Assembly: GCA_039995105.1 (NCBI GenBank)
Contig: CP146203.1
Location: 868,001 to 932,000 of the forward strand
Reading direction: 5' to 3'
From: Jonesiaceae bacterium BS-20
GTDB taxonomy: Bacteria > Actinomycetota > Actinomycetes > Actinomycetales > Cellulomonadaceae
Length of the DNA: 64,000 nt
Below are positions 16,878 to 25,044 of the stretch, piece after piece (position 1 is the first letter of the stretch; each line of letters opens with the position of its first letter). A program made the position numbers and the translations under genes. Below the pieces are notes generated by a model. The model did no database searches. It had not been told where the DNA came from and was given only the letters and a program-made list of their open reading frames with translations.

Positions 16878-17234
16878 GTGGGAAGAGTGGAACACAAAGT
16901 GAGCAAGCCAGATCAATCCGCGACGTTGCCGATTCGGATGCTGAACGACCGAACGTTGGTGCGCCCGGATGTGGACTCGTCAGAACGGCAATCGGCTGCT
17001 GGATTAGTCATCCCGGCCTCGGCTAAGGGTCCAAATCGATTGGCCTGGGCGCAGGTCGTAGCAATAGGCGAAAACGTGCGCCAGGTAGATGTGGGACAAC
17101 GGATCTTGTACGACCCGGCTGATCGTTCAGAAGTTGAGATTGATGGTACGAGTTACGTGTTGCTGCGTGAGAAGGATATCCATGCCGTTTATCAAGAGCG
17201 CCCAGAGGAGGGTTCAGCCGGGCTCTACCTGTGA
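16878..17234 (+). CDS. GroES-like co-chaperone family protein
   Basis: About 118 residues. LPIRMLNDRTLVRPD, then SAAGLVIPASA, LAWAQVVAIGENVRQVDVGQRILYDP and YVLLREKDIHAVY follow the GroES fold, but the protein belongs to the actinobacterial GroES-like group ending in GLYL rather than to the canonical GroEL partner. No groEL is nearby. Three in-frame GTG starts (16878, 16887, 16899) compete; the fold begins at about residue 16, so any would do. Function in the cell is not established. Confidence 0.82.
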   Translation: MGRVEHKVSKPDQSATLPIRMLNDRTLVRPDVDSSERQSAAGLVIPASAKGPNRLAWAQVVAIGENVRQVDVGQRILYDPADRSEVEIDGTSYVLLREKDIHAVYQERPEEGSAGLYL

Positions 17235-17313
17235 TGGGTGGCTGCAAATGCGTTGGCCGCTTAGACTGTGAATCCCTGGATTTCCGGGAATTTTTTGGCC
17301 GGCAGGGGGCTGA

Positions 17314-17343
17314 TTAGGTTTTATGCAGCATTCTGTGTAAAGT
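17314..17343 (+). promoter_or_regulatory. Candidate promoter of tRNA-Lys copy 1
   Basis: TTAGGT and TAAAGT separated by 18 bases, with the -10-like hexamer 10 bases before the tRNA. The same TAAAGTTTT context precedes copy 2 at the same offset. Confidence 0.4.
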
Positions 17344-17353
17344 TTTCTTCAGC

Positions 17354-17426
17354 GCGCCATTAGCTCAGTTGGCAGAGCAACTGACTCTTAATCAGTGGGT
17401 CCCTGGTTCGAGCCCAGGATGGCGCA
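17354..17426 (+). tRNA. tRNA-Lys (anticodon CTT), copy 1
   Basis: Acceptor GCGCCAT pairs with ATGGCGC, discriminator A. Anticodon loop CTCTTAA in an ACTGA/TCAGT stem; T-arm GGTTCGAGCCC. 73 bases, CCA not encoded. Identical in sequence to the copies at 17848 and 18025. Confidence 0.97.
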
Positions 17427-17433
17427 CAAGATA

Positions 17434-17475
17434 AAGTCCCGCACCGATGAAAATCGGTGCGGGACTTCTTGTTTT
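17434..17475 (+). terminator. Terminator after tRNA-Lys copy 1
   Basis: Arms AAGTCCCGCACCGAT and ATCGGTGCGGGACTT around GAAA, followed by CTTGTTTT. Starts eight bases after the tRNA. Confidence 0.85.
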
Positions 17476-17809
17476 CCGCCATGTGCCGGCTTTGGTGGAT
17501 TCTAATGTCTGGTCCCAGTGCTCAGTGCGCGCCACCGTATGCGCTGAGGTGGGGCAGGTGAGTGCCGTGCGTTGTAGCCGGAAGTCTTACCGGCATCGAA
17601 AAGTGTTGTGCTTTGGATGGCTAGATAGTGATCCTAGGCCCCTGTGAAAAGCGGCGTGCCAAGAGCGGCCCAATATTGAGGAGCCCTGCCCAAATGGGGC
17701 GGCAATCACAGTTGAGTGGAATTGGTGCTGGAAACGGCTATTTTCTGCGGACCAGGGGAGCCTTGAGTCCAACGTGACGTGTTTTACACTCCAAAAGTGC
17801 CCTTTTCAA
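17476..17809. other. Spacer between tRNA-Lys copies 1 and 2, no gene seen
   Basis: About 330 bases with only short frames lacking ribosome-binding sites and no recognisable protein, repeat or mobile-element end. It separates two identical tRNA genes that each have their own promoter-like sequence. Confidence 0.6.
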
Positions 17810-17838
17810 TTGGTGTTTCAGGAACCGGTTGATAAAGT
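17810..17838 (+). promoter_or_regulatory. Candidate promoter of tRNA-Lys copies 2 and 3
   Basis: TTGGTG and TAAAGT with a 17-base spacer. The -10-like hexamer ends 9 bases before the tRNA, so the leader would be very short. Confidence 0.5.
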
Positions 17839-17847
17839 TTTTCTTGC

Positions 17848-17920
17848 GCGCCATTAGCTCAGTTGGCAGAGCAACTGACTCTTAATCAGTGGGTCCCTGG
17901 TTCGAGCCCAGGATGGCGCA
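17848..17920 (+). tRNA. tRNA-Lys (anticodon CTT), copy 2
   Basis: Identical to copy 1 over all 73 bases. No hairpin follows it; the next tRNA starts 104 bases later, so copies 2 and 3 are probably on one transcript. Confidence 0.97.
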
Positions 17921-18024
17921 CCGCTGGTAAATCAACCGCACAACGGTTGCATTTGCTGGCTTCCTGCAAACCTGTGTAACCCACAAATTTGTAGGTTGCT
18001 GGGAACCGATTCGGTTTCTAGCTT

Positions 18025-18097
18025 GCGCCATTAGCTCAGTTGGCAGAGCAACTGACTCTTAATCAGTGGGTCCCTGGTTCGAGCCCAGGATGGCGCA
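18025..18097 (+). tRNA. tRNA-Lys (anticodon CTT), copy 3
   Basis: Identical to copies 1 and 2 over 73 bases. Its 3' flank (ACAAG plus a GTCCCGC hairpin) resembles that of copy 1. Confidence 0.97.
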
Positions 18098-18103
18098 CAA
18101 GAA

Positions 18104-18145
18104 AAGGTCCCGCATCAGTGCAAACTGAAGCGGGACCTTCTTGGT
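18104..18145 (+). terminator. Terminator after tRNA-Lys copy 3
   Basis: Arms AAGGTCCCGC and GCGGGACCTT, with an inner TCAGT/ACTGA stem, then CTTGGTTT. It is related in sequence to the terminator after copy 1. Confidence 0.8.
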
Positions 18146-18205
18146 TTCCAAGATGTGTTCTGGAGAAGTTACCCAAGCACGGTCCAGTAACCATGAACTG
18201 TATGA

Positions 18206-18724
18206 CTAGTGACTTAGGTTCCCGGCCGCGCTTTCCAAGTGTGACCGCATGAACCACTGAAATAGTTCCAACTGACTGACCTGTGTAATCAGCAGGTCTT
18301 GTGTTACCGGGTCAAGATCTCCAATTGAATCTAAGGTCTCCCGGTGACTTGTAATAACCCCCGTGTATACGGTGTCGAGTGCTGCCAGGTGCTCGGTTGT
18401 AGTGCCTCGGTTCACCCCGTAGTCCGCCCAGGAACGAGCCTTAGTCAGTGCACCCGGCAAACCGTTGGGACTTACACCCATGGTCGCCATTCGCTCCGCG
18501 ATCGCATCAACCATGGCGCGCACCAAATCAATTTGCGGGTCGAGCATTTCATGAACCGAGATGAAATCGCGCCCAACCACATTCCAGTGCGCGTGCTTGA
18601 GCGTCAGATGCAAATCATTGAGTGCGTGCAAGCGAATTTGTAGGGAATCAGCAACTTTGTGACCGTCAGCGAGCGACAGGCCCGGAACCGTGTAATTTGC
18701 GTGGGTGGCGTCCTTCTTTGCCAT
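18206..18724 (-). CDS. dps: Dps-family ferritin-like DNA-protection protein
   Basis: 172 residues. The ferroxidase ligands appear in LHLTLKHAHWNVVG and FISVHEMLDPQID, followed by DAIAERMATMG, which is the Dps pattern. It stores iron as a dodecamer and protects DNA from peroxide. The N-terminus has a short Lys-containing tail (MAKKDATHA), common in DNA-binding Dps proteins. AAGGAG stands six bases before ATG 18724. No IdeR or OxyR box was recognised upstream. Confidence 0.94.
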   Translation of the reverse strand: MAKKDATHANYTVPGLSLADGHKVADSLQIRLHALNDLHLTLKHAHWNVVGRDFISVHEMLDPQIDLVRAMVDAIAERMATMGVSPNGLPGALTKARSWADYGVNRGTTTEHLAALDTVYTGVITSHRETLDSIGDLDPVTQDLLITQVSQLELFQWFMRSHLESAAGNLSH

Positions 18725-18860
18725 GATTACTCCTTCGTGGAAGATGACTTTGTGGGTGAAGCAACGAGTAGTGATGCGCTAACTCCCGTTATCGCCAAGG
18801 ATTTGGTCACCCACTTGCTACAATAACCCTCCGTTTCTGGTTCTGCATGGGTGGAAGAAC

Positions 18861-19481
18861 CTAGACAAAACGGGAGGTGTCTCCGGAACCTTCTCGGGCG
18901 ACTTCAGGGACGCCAGATGAGTAGTCAATGACGGTTGTGGGCTCAACGCCGCAATCGCCGGCCTCAATGACTGCATCAAGGACGTAATCGAGTGCCTCCT
19001 TGATCTGCCACCCCTCATTGAGCGGTTCATCAAGATCGGGCAAGATCAGCGATGAGGAAAGCAGCGGCTCGCCAAGTTCAGACAAGATCGCTTGGACGAT
19101 TGGGTGATCGGGGATTCGTACACCAACGGTTTTCTTCTTAGCATGTGCTAGCCGGCGCGGAACTTCCTTGGTTGCCGGCAAAATGAAGGTGTAAGGGCCG
19201 GGAGTCGAAGCCTTGATCGCCCGAAAAGCGGAGTTATCAAGAATGACGAGCTGTCCAAGCTGACTAAAATCCGAGCAGACCAAGGTGAAATGGTGCTTCT
19301 CATCGAGGTTTCGGATCTTGCGGATACGGTCCGCGCCGTCATGATTGCCAATGCGGGTGCCGAGCGCATAACCAGAATCTGTGGGGTATGCGATGACTCC
19401 GCCGTCTTGCAAAATCGCTACTGCCTGCGAGATTAGACGTGTTTGCGGGTTGGTTGGGTGAATGTCTAAGAACTTTGCCAT
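18861..19481 (-). CDS. Sua5/YciO-family L-threonylcarbamoyladenylate synthase
   Basis: 206 residues. GGVIAYPTDSGYALG, then RIRKIRNLDEKHHFTLVC, PGPYTFILPAT and VGVRIPDHP are the conserved blocks of the Sua5/YrdC/YciO fold. True Sua5/TsaC makes the threonylcarbamoyl-AMP used for the t6A37 tRNA modification. This sequence is closer in style to YciO (SGYALG in place of the usual TVYGLG), so it may be a paralogue with low activity. It stands alone, and no tsaB/D/E gene is in the window. Confidence 0.85.
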   Translation of the reverse strand: MAKFLDIHPTNPQTRLISQAVAILQDGGVIAYPTDSGYALGTRIGNHDGADRIRKIRNLDEKHHFTLVCSDFSQLGQLVILDNSAFRAIKASTPGPYTFILPATKEVPRRLAHAKKKTVGVRIPDHPIVQAILSELGEPLLSSSLILPDLDEPLNEGWQIKEALDYVLDAVIEAGDCGVEPTTVIDYSSGVPEVAREGSGDTSRFV

Positions 19482-19570
19482 ACCTATGAGAGTAGTTGGC
19501 TTTGATGTGATGTGGAACAGATACGTCTAGGTTGCGCGAGTTTCAGGGCAATCCGCATTATCCTTAAGGG

Positions 19571-20467
19571 GTGTCCAATCCACGTATAGCACTCGTAACC
19601 TGTGAACAATTCCCAAACCTTGATGCGGATGACGTCGTCCTCATTGATGCGCTTGCCAAAGAAGGCTTGACCGCGTCAATTGAGATCTGGGATGACAAGA
19701 CTGTCGTATGGTCCTCCTTCGACCTCGTTATCATCCGGTCAACCTGGGACTATGCTCCGCGCCGCAACGAATTTGTGCAGTGGGCCAAGTCCGTCCCAAA
19801 TCTGGCCAACGCCTCGCACATCATTGAATGGAACACGGATAAGTATTACCTCAAAGACCTGGGCGAAGCAGGCGTTGAGATTGTCCGGACACTGTGGCTT
19901 GACCCAAACCGTCACTTTAGGTCCCAAGCGATCCACACCCGGTTACCTGCATTTGGTGACTACGTCATCAAACCAAGTATCTCTGCCGGTGCTCAGGACA
20001 CCGCCAGGTACCAAGGTGTGACCGCGAAAGCCCGCGGTGAAGCGATCCTACATGTGCGGGATCTGCTACGTGAAGGCAAGCACGTCATGATCCAGCCTTA
20101 CCTCACTCAGGTTGACTCAGAGGGTGAAACCAGCTTGATCTTCATTGATGGGCAGTTCTCGCATGCCGTCCGCAAAACAGCCATGCTGTCCCGCGGCGAC
20201 GCGCCCGGTGAGACCTACCAGCAGGAAGAGCTCGCCCTTGAAGGCGCGGATCTGTCATACCTGGACTTTGCTGAAAACGTCATGACGGTAGCGCGTAAGA
20301 CCATTAACAGTGGCGAAAATTTCTTGTTTGCCCGCGTGGATCTTATTCCAAACGATGATGGTCAACCGGTTCTTCTTGAACTCGAGCTGACGGAACCCAC
20401 CTTGTTCTTTGGCGTGCACCCTGGCGCGGAAGAGTTGTTTGCGAAGGCCGTTGCAAAACGAGTCTAG
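19571..20467 (+). CDS. ATP-grasp family protein
   Basis: 298 residues starting at GTG 19571. The fold is read from RIALVTCEQFP, IIRSTWDYAPRRNEFVQW, WNTDKYYLKDL, DYVIKPSISAGAQDT (ATP-binding Lys), VMIQPYLTQVDSEGETSLIFIDG and LLELELTEPTLFF (metal-binding acidic residues). The layout matches glutathione-synthetase/RimK-like ATP-grasp ligases, including the group resembling cycloserine synthetase. These join a carboxylate to an amine or thiol using ATP. The substrate is unknown and neighbours give no clue. Confidence 0.82.
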   Translation: MSNPRIALVTCEQFPNLDADDVVLIDALAKEGLTASIEIWDDKTVVWSSFDLVIIRSTWDYAPRRNEFVQWAKSVPNLANASHIIEWNTDKYYLKDLGEAGVEIVRTLWLDPNRHFRSQAIHTRLPAFGDYVIKPSISAGAQDTARYQGVTAKARGEAILHVRDLLREGKHVMIQPYLTQVDSEGETSLIFIDGQFSHAVRKTAMLSRGDAPGETYQQEELALEGADLSYLDFAENVMTVARKTINSGENFLFARVDLIPNDDGQPVLLELELTEPTLFFGVHPGAEELFAKAVAKRV

Positions 20468-20560
20468 ACCTCAACCTGATGTTTTCTACGTGAAAATTTG
20501 TGGTTTCAGCCAGTAGATGAGCCCAAATTTATAGCGCGAAGGCGACTTAGCCAAAAAACG

Positions 20561-20597
20561 TTGGGCCTGCAGTTCACAAACTGCAGGCCCAACATTT
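20561..20597. terminator. Bidirectional terminator between ATP-grasp and ankyrin genes
   Basis: Perfect 14-base arms TTGGGCCTGCAGTT and AACTGCAGGCCCAA with a small loop. On the minus strand it is followed by CGTTTTTT, so it best serves the ankyrin-repeat gene. The bases from 20468 to 20560 show no gene. Confidence 0.85.
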
Positions 20598-20633
20598 CTG
20601 TATGTTCTTGCAACTATTCTGTGTTGCCAGAGC

Positions 20634-21053
20634 TTACTCCTGGTCGGCGTGGGCCCGCAGAATCCGTTCCATCTCAGGGAGTTCAAATTGCTGAGCAATT
20701 TCTAGACCATTGCGGTGACCCAAATCTGGGTTCGCACCGGCGTCGAGGAGCTGCTTCAAAATACCGGGATCATTACGGAAGACCGCACAAGAAATAGCGG
20801 TCTGCCCCATGGTGTTCACAATGGAAGTGTCCGCCTCGCGTTCCAGGAGCAACGCGACAATGTCAGGCTTTTGTGCGTATGCCGCGATGATCAAGAGGGA
20901 ATCCGACCGCTCATTTTGTAAGTCGGTGGGAACCCCGGAGTCTAACATCTCGGTCAAGGGGGCTAACTGCCCGGACCGCACAAGGTCAAAAACTCCGGAG
21001 ATGAAGTCTAAACGTTCTTGATCGCCCAGGGAGCTGAGAAAAGAATTTGCCAT
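20634..21053 (-). CDS. Ankyrin-repeat protein
   Basis: 139 residues with about three ankyrin repeats: DSLLIIAAYAQKPDIVALLLEREADTSIVN, then GQTAISCAVFRNDPGILKQLLDAGANPDL, and a degenerate third. A preceding helix pair holds the first, atypical repeat (LAPLTEMLDSGVPTDLQN). No signal peptide. Small proteins of this type are known in actinobacteria, sometimes beside catalase genes; no catalase is here. It probably mediates protein-protein contact; the partner is unknown. Confidence 0.85.
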   Translation of the reverse strand: MANSFLSSLGDQERLDFISGVFDLVRSGQLAPLTEMLDSGVPTDLQNERSDSLLIIAAYAQKPDIVALLLEREADTSIVNTMGQTAISCAVFRNDPGILKQLLDAGANPDLGHRNGLEIAQQFELPEMERILRAHADQE

Positions 21054-21197
21054 GTCCTGACTCTATCGGTTTGTAGCCCAAGAGTAATAACGGTGAGGTG
21101 AATCTTTAGATTTGGTTGCGTGACCTGCAATAATTTGGCTTCTTTGTGGATGAACTCCGATATGCTTCTGGCATTATTTGAACTCAGGAGGAAACCC

Positions 21198-22097
21198 ATG
21201 GCAGAGAAGCCAAAAAAGAAGGTAGTCCGGGCCCAACCGGTTCCGGCGGCGTCTTCAAAGTCGTCAGGTTCGAGCGCCAGCAAGAAGAAAGATGACCTTC
21301 CTGAAGTTACGTGGAAGGCAACTCCGCAGGCGAAGGCGGAAGCAGGTAAGCTCCGCCTTTTCGCATGGGTTGCGTGGATCTTGGCGATCGCCGGTGAGGC
21401 CTTTGCAATCTTTTGGGTGCTCAGGCAACCAGAAATCAGAACGTGGCTGCTCATTGTCATGCTGGTAGTGGTCGGTGCGTTGGCCCTTGGTGGATCGCTG
21501 CTGTGGAAGAAGGCAAACCGCCTTGATCCGGCTTCCAAGCGGGACAAGATCCGGTTCTTTGTGCAGAACCAGTTGGGTGCGATCATCACGGTTATTGCAT
21601 TCCTGCCGCTGATTATCATGATTTTCCTGAACAAGGACATGGACGGTAAGCAAAAGGGCATTGCCGGTGGTATTGGCATAGCTATCATGCTGGTAGTGGG
21701 CTATTTTGCATCCGATTTTGATGCACCCTCGCAGGAGCAGTACTCCGATGAGGCCCGGATTGTCATGGAGTTGACCGGGAAGGATGAGGTCTTCTGGACC
21801 AAGTCCGGTTCCGTCTTCCACCTGTGTGACTCGGTTTCCGATGTTTCAAAGGAATCTAAAGACGGAAATATCTATTTTGGAACGGTGGCCGAGGCACATG
21901 CGGCAGGTAAATCTCGCCTAACCAAAAAGGTTGAGTCCGAGATCAACCAGTGTGGCTTGGACATCAACGATTACAACCCAAACCCGGTGAGCGGAACTGA
22001 CACCCCCGAGGACACTGACGTCCAAGAGGGCACGGACACCGATGGTGGCGTAGAAGAAACCGACACCGAGGAACCTTCTGAGGAACCGACCGAGTAA
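21198..22097 (+). CDS. Uncharacterised membrane protein with acidic C-terminal tail
   Basis: 299 residues from ATG 21198, chosen because AGGAGG sits six bases upstream. The N-terminus is Lys-rich and disordered (residues 1-45). Four hydrophobic segments follow (about 62-80, 90-110, 133-148, 154-170). After them comes a soluble region with a Cys in HLCDSV, then IYFGTVAEAHAAGKSRLTKK and a second Cys in INQCG, reminiscent of short Ada/SPOR-like finger modules seen in other actinobacterial membrane proteins. The C-terminal ~45 residues are almost all Glu, Asp and Thr. I do not recognise the family and assign no function. Confidence 0.75.
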   Translation: MAEKPKKKVVRAQPVPAASSKSSGSSASKKKDDLPEVTWKATPQAKAEAGKLRLFAWVAWILAIAGEAFAIFWVLRQPEIRTWLLIVMLVVVGALALGGSLLWKKANRLDPASKRDKIRFFVQNQLGAIITVIAFLPLIIMIFLNKDMDGKQKGIAGGIGIAIMLVVGYFASDFDAPSQEQYSDEARIVMELTGKDEVFWTKSGSVFHLCDSVSDVSKESKDGNIYFGTVAEAHAAGKSRLTKKVESEINQCGLDINDYNPNPVSGTDTPEDTDVQEGTDTDGGVEETDTEEPSEEPTE

Positions 22098-22123
22098 AAC
22101 TTACGTTTTCAACCTCAGCAAAC

Positions 22124-22170
22124 GTGTGGGGCTGGTAGTCCGATTGAACTACCAGCCCCACACATTTTTT
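22124..22170 (+). terminator. Strong rho-independent terminator
   Basis: Perfect 16-base arms GTGTGGGGCTGGTAGT and ACTACCAGCCCCACAC, then A and six T. It ends the membrane-protein gene and faces the convergent GH127 gene. Confidence 0.92.
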
Positions 22171-22246
22171 GTTGAGAGAGTCTACCCATTGAACCCGGGA
22201 CTAGCTTCTCGATGCCGCACTGCCTTTGGAGGCACGGGTGCGGGTT

Positions 22247-24205
22247 CTACTCGGTTGGGATCCAAACGCGCATGGTTGCGGGTCCGCGGTTACCCCACGT
22301 GCGGTACGGCACGAGGGAGACTTGTTGAGTAGCATCCGGCTGGCCCATAACGTCGCCGTATGGCCAAGCGGCGTTGGCAAACCCGTATGAGGAACCGCTG
22401 ACAACGGTTGCGCCCGCGGCGGTGTCGATTGCCTGATTTGGGTTAACCCTGAAGTCGTCCAGACCAACGCCTTGTGGCAGGTCTACCGACTCCAAGCACA
22501 TGACCTGTGGACCAACCTCAACCGCGACGGATCCGCGGATCGCATCGATCCGAGGGTCTGGCGCGGTGAACCGAGGGGCGATTGGGAACCGCAGCTCGAC
22601 AACCTCGCCGGCGGCAAATGCTCGTTCCACGGTGACGTATCCGGGAGCCACCGGGCGTGCGGTGCCATCTACTACAAGTTTGGCGCCCTGTGCCCAAGCG
22701 GGTACCCGCAGGGTCAGCGCCCATGGGGTAGCTGCCCCTTCATTGACGGTTACCTTAACATTGCCGTTGTCCGGGTAGGTGGTGGCAACATCAACGCTGA
22801 TTTGTTGGCCGGACGGCAACTGCGTCCGGATCTCCAAGGGAGCGATCTGGTGAATCTGCAAGCCAGTGTTGTCAGTGGTTGCCATGTACGTGGCCAAGCT
22901 GGCCATCGTGCGAGCCACGTTTGGTGGGCAGCAAGACACATTGAACCAGGCCGAGCGTTGGGATGAGTTGGACCGCGGGCTCATGGCGTCCGGGGCCTCG
23001 TTCTCGCCCGGGTCACGCTGGTGCAGCGGGTTGGTGTAGAAGAACCGGGTCCCTGTTTCATCCAGAGCAGTTGCGACCACGTTGAACAGAGTGCGTTCAA
23101 TTTGATCAGCGTCGCGCACCAAACCGTCGTTCAGCAGGAGCCGCCAAGCGACCATGATTGAGGCGACGCCGGCGCAAGTCTCCGAGTAGGAACGGTCCGG
23201 TGGAAGTTCAAAGTCGGCACCAAATGCCTCGTCTTGGTGGTGAGAACCCATGCCACCGGTGAGGTAGGTCCGCCGCGCCAGAGTGTTTACCCACTGCGTG
23301 CGCACGGCATCGAGAAGTTCGTTATCCTCACGCTCAACCGCAACGTCGATCGCGCCAGCGCTGAGGTAAAGTGCCCGCACCGAGTGTCCACGTAAGACGG
23401 TGGACTGGCGCACTGAGGCATCGTCCTGGAAATAAGACCGGCCAAACTCGATGTCTGCCAGCGTCTTATTGCCGTGACGTTCTATAAACAACTGTGCCTG
23501 GTCAATATAGCGCTGCTCACCTGTGACACGGCCAAACTCTGCCAGTGCCGGCTCAACCTCAGCGTGACCACAAATGCCCTGACGGCCATCTGGGCCAAAT
23601 TCAATGCACACGTGATCAGCCAAGCGCCGCGCGATCTGGACCAAGCGGTCCTCACCAAAGGTCCGCAGGCGGGCAACGGCAGCTTGGAAGAGGTGGCCAA
23701 AGCTATACAACTCGTGGCCCCATTCCAAATCGGAATACCGCGGTGCCTGACCCGGGTGACCAAACAACGTGTGCAGGTACCCGTCGCCGTCTTGGGCCCG
23801 CTCAATGCGCTGCGCGACCGTCTCAATAATTTCATTCAGGGACTCATCGCCCGTGCGACCATATTCCCACGTGAGGGCCTCAAGGTACTTGTAAACCTCG
23901 GAGTCAGCGAACTCGCGGCCGGTGCGGTTCGTTGCAATGGTTCCGTCCACCACGTGGTCAAAGTTCTTGAGCCAACCGGCCTTTTCCAGCCAGTGCCCAA
24001 TGTGGGGCAGGGTAGCTGCGGCATTGCGGGACTGGAACTGCTCCCACATGCCTCCGGTGATCTTGATTTCTGATAGACCAAGCGGGTTCAGGACACTGCG
24101 CGACGGTGAAACCGGGCGCCCAGCTTGAGATGCAGCATCAGCTTGATTGCGGACACCAGGGGTGGAGCTTAGCTTGTTTGGGGTGTGAGTAATCATTGGG
24201 GACAC
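22247..24205 (-). CDS. GH127 family beta-L-arabinofuranosidase
   Basis: 652 residues, no signal peptide, so cytosolic. The GH127 residues known from Bifidobacterium HypBA1 are all present in order: Glu326 in HHQDEAFG (acid/base), YSETCAG giving Glu342 and Cys344, and NVSCCPPN giving Cys425 and Cys426. The three cysteines and a glutamate bind zinc and one cysteine is the nucleophile. It releases L-arabinose from beta-L-arabinofuranosides such as those on hydroxyproline-rich plant proteins. GTG 24205 overlaps the permease stop by one base; ATG 24196 is an alternative. It is the last gene of the sugar-transport operon. Confidence 0.92.
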   Translation of the reverse strand: MSPMITHTPNKLSSTPGVRNQADAASQAGRPVSPSRSVLNPLGLSEIKITGGMWEQFQSRNAAATLPHIGHWLEKAGWLKNFDHVVDGTIATNRTGREFADSEVYKYLEALTWEYGRTGDESLNEIIETVAQRIERAQDGDGYLHTLFGHPGQAPRYSDLEWGHELYSFGHLFQAAVARLRTFGEDRLVQIARRLADHVCIEFGPDGRQGICGHAEVEPALAEFGRVTGEQRYIDQAQLFIERHGNKTLADIEFGRSYFQDDASVRQSTVLRGHSVRALYLSAGAIDVAVEREDNELLDAVRTQWVNTLARRTYLTGGMGSHHQDEAFGADFELPPDRSYSETCAGVASIMVAWRLLLNDGLVRDADQIERTLFNVVATALDETGTRFFYTNPLHQRDPGENEAPDAMSPRSNSSQRSAWFNVSCCPPNVARTMASLATYMATTDNTGLQIHQIAPLEIRTQLPSGQQISVDVATTYPDNGNVKVTVNEGAATPWALTLRVPAWAQGAKLVVDGTARPVAPGYVTVERAFAAGEVVELRFPIAPRFTAPDPRIDAIRGSVAVEVGPQVMCLESVDLPQGVGLDDFRVNPNQAIDTAAGATVVSGSSYGFANAAWPYGDVMGQPDATQQVSLVPYRTWGNRGPATMRVWIPTE

Positions 24206-25044
24206 TAGCCTTTCAACGCACCGGACATGAATCCAGCCACGTAGTGACGCTGGAGAATGAGGAAGAGGATGACACAGGGGAGCGCCAGGACAACAACACC
24301 GGCTTGGGTTGAGCCGTAGTCGATGACTCCCATGACCTGCTGGCGCATGTTGACCAAGGCGAGGGGTAGTGGCTGGTTCTCACTACCAACCAGGTACAGC
24401 GGAGCCATGAAGTCGTTCCAGGCGGCGAGGAAGGCGAAGAGGCCAACCGTGATGAGCCCGGGCTTGACCGCGGGGAGCAGGATCCGGCGCAGTGCACCAA
24501 AGGTGCCGCAGCCATCAACGAGCGCGGATTCTTCAATTTCCTTGGGGACCGCTTCAAACGAGATACGCATCATGAATGTGGCAAAGGGCAGCTGGAACAT
24601 GGCTAATACGAGTGCCACGCCGACCAAACTATTTTGTAGGTGCATTGCCTTGAGCGTGACCATGAGTGGAATAAGCAGCGTTGCGTACGGAACCATCAAG
24701 ATGGAAAGCGTCAGCAGAAACAGAAGGTTCTTGCCTGGGAACGTAAAGCGGGCAAATGCGTAGCCGCCAAGGGTGGTCACCACGAGGGTGAAGATGACCG
24801 TCAAAACCGAGATGACCACGGAGTTACCAAGGTAGGTGGGCAGGCCCGCCTGATAGTTCATCAAGGTGATGTAGTTGCCAAAACCAAACCCGTCAACCTG
24901 GGCAGAGCCGGGCTGCGGAGAGACTGAGGAGATCGCACTCCAGATCAGGGGAGACATGAAGATGATGGCAAGGCCACCGGTCAGGACGTAGTAAGGGGTC
25001 CGGGCCAGCCAGTTGGTGGGTGATGATTTCACGGTGGGCCTCAC
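24205..25044 (-). CDS. Carbohydrate ABC transporter permease (MalG type, CUT1)
   Basis: 279 residues with six hydrophobic segments and the EAA loop EIEESALVDGCGTFGALRRILLP, placing it in the MalG-like half of CUT1 sugar importers. The GTG start overlaps the stop of the upstream permease (GTGA). No ATPase (MsmK/MalK type) is encoded in the operon, so the transporter must share an ATPase encoded elsewhere, which is usual for CUT1 systems in actinobacteria. Confidence 0.93.
   Translation of the reverse strand: MRPTVKSSPTNWLARTPYYVLTGGLAIIFMSPLIWSAISSVSPQPGSAQVDGFGFGNYITLMNYQAGLPTYLGNSVVISVLTVIFTLVVTTLGGYAFARFTFPGKNLLFLLTLSILMVPYATLLIPLMVTLKAMHLQNSLVGVALVLAMFQLPFATFMMRISFEAVPKEIEESALVDGCGTFGALRRILLPAVKPGLITVGLFAFLAAWNDFMAPLYLVGSENQPLPLALVNMRQQVMGVIDYGSTQAGVVVLALPCVILFLILQRHYVAGFMSGALKG

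Noticed and set aside
17354-18097. Triplicated tRNA-Lys as an attachment site of an integrated element
   Set aside because: All three copies are complete, flanks carry normal promoters and terminators, and no integrase or phage gene lies between or beside them.
18040-18252. Open frame spanning tRNA-Lys copy 3 and the dps 3' end
   Set aside because: It overlaps a tRNA, a terminator and a real gene and has no ribosome-binding site.
22472-22966. Long plus-strand frame opposite the GH127 gene, and similar long antisense frames such as 5301-5750, 13625-13990 and 49192-49878
   Set aside because: They mirror real coding sequence on the other strand, have biased composition, and match no protein family.
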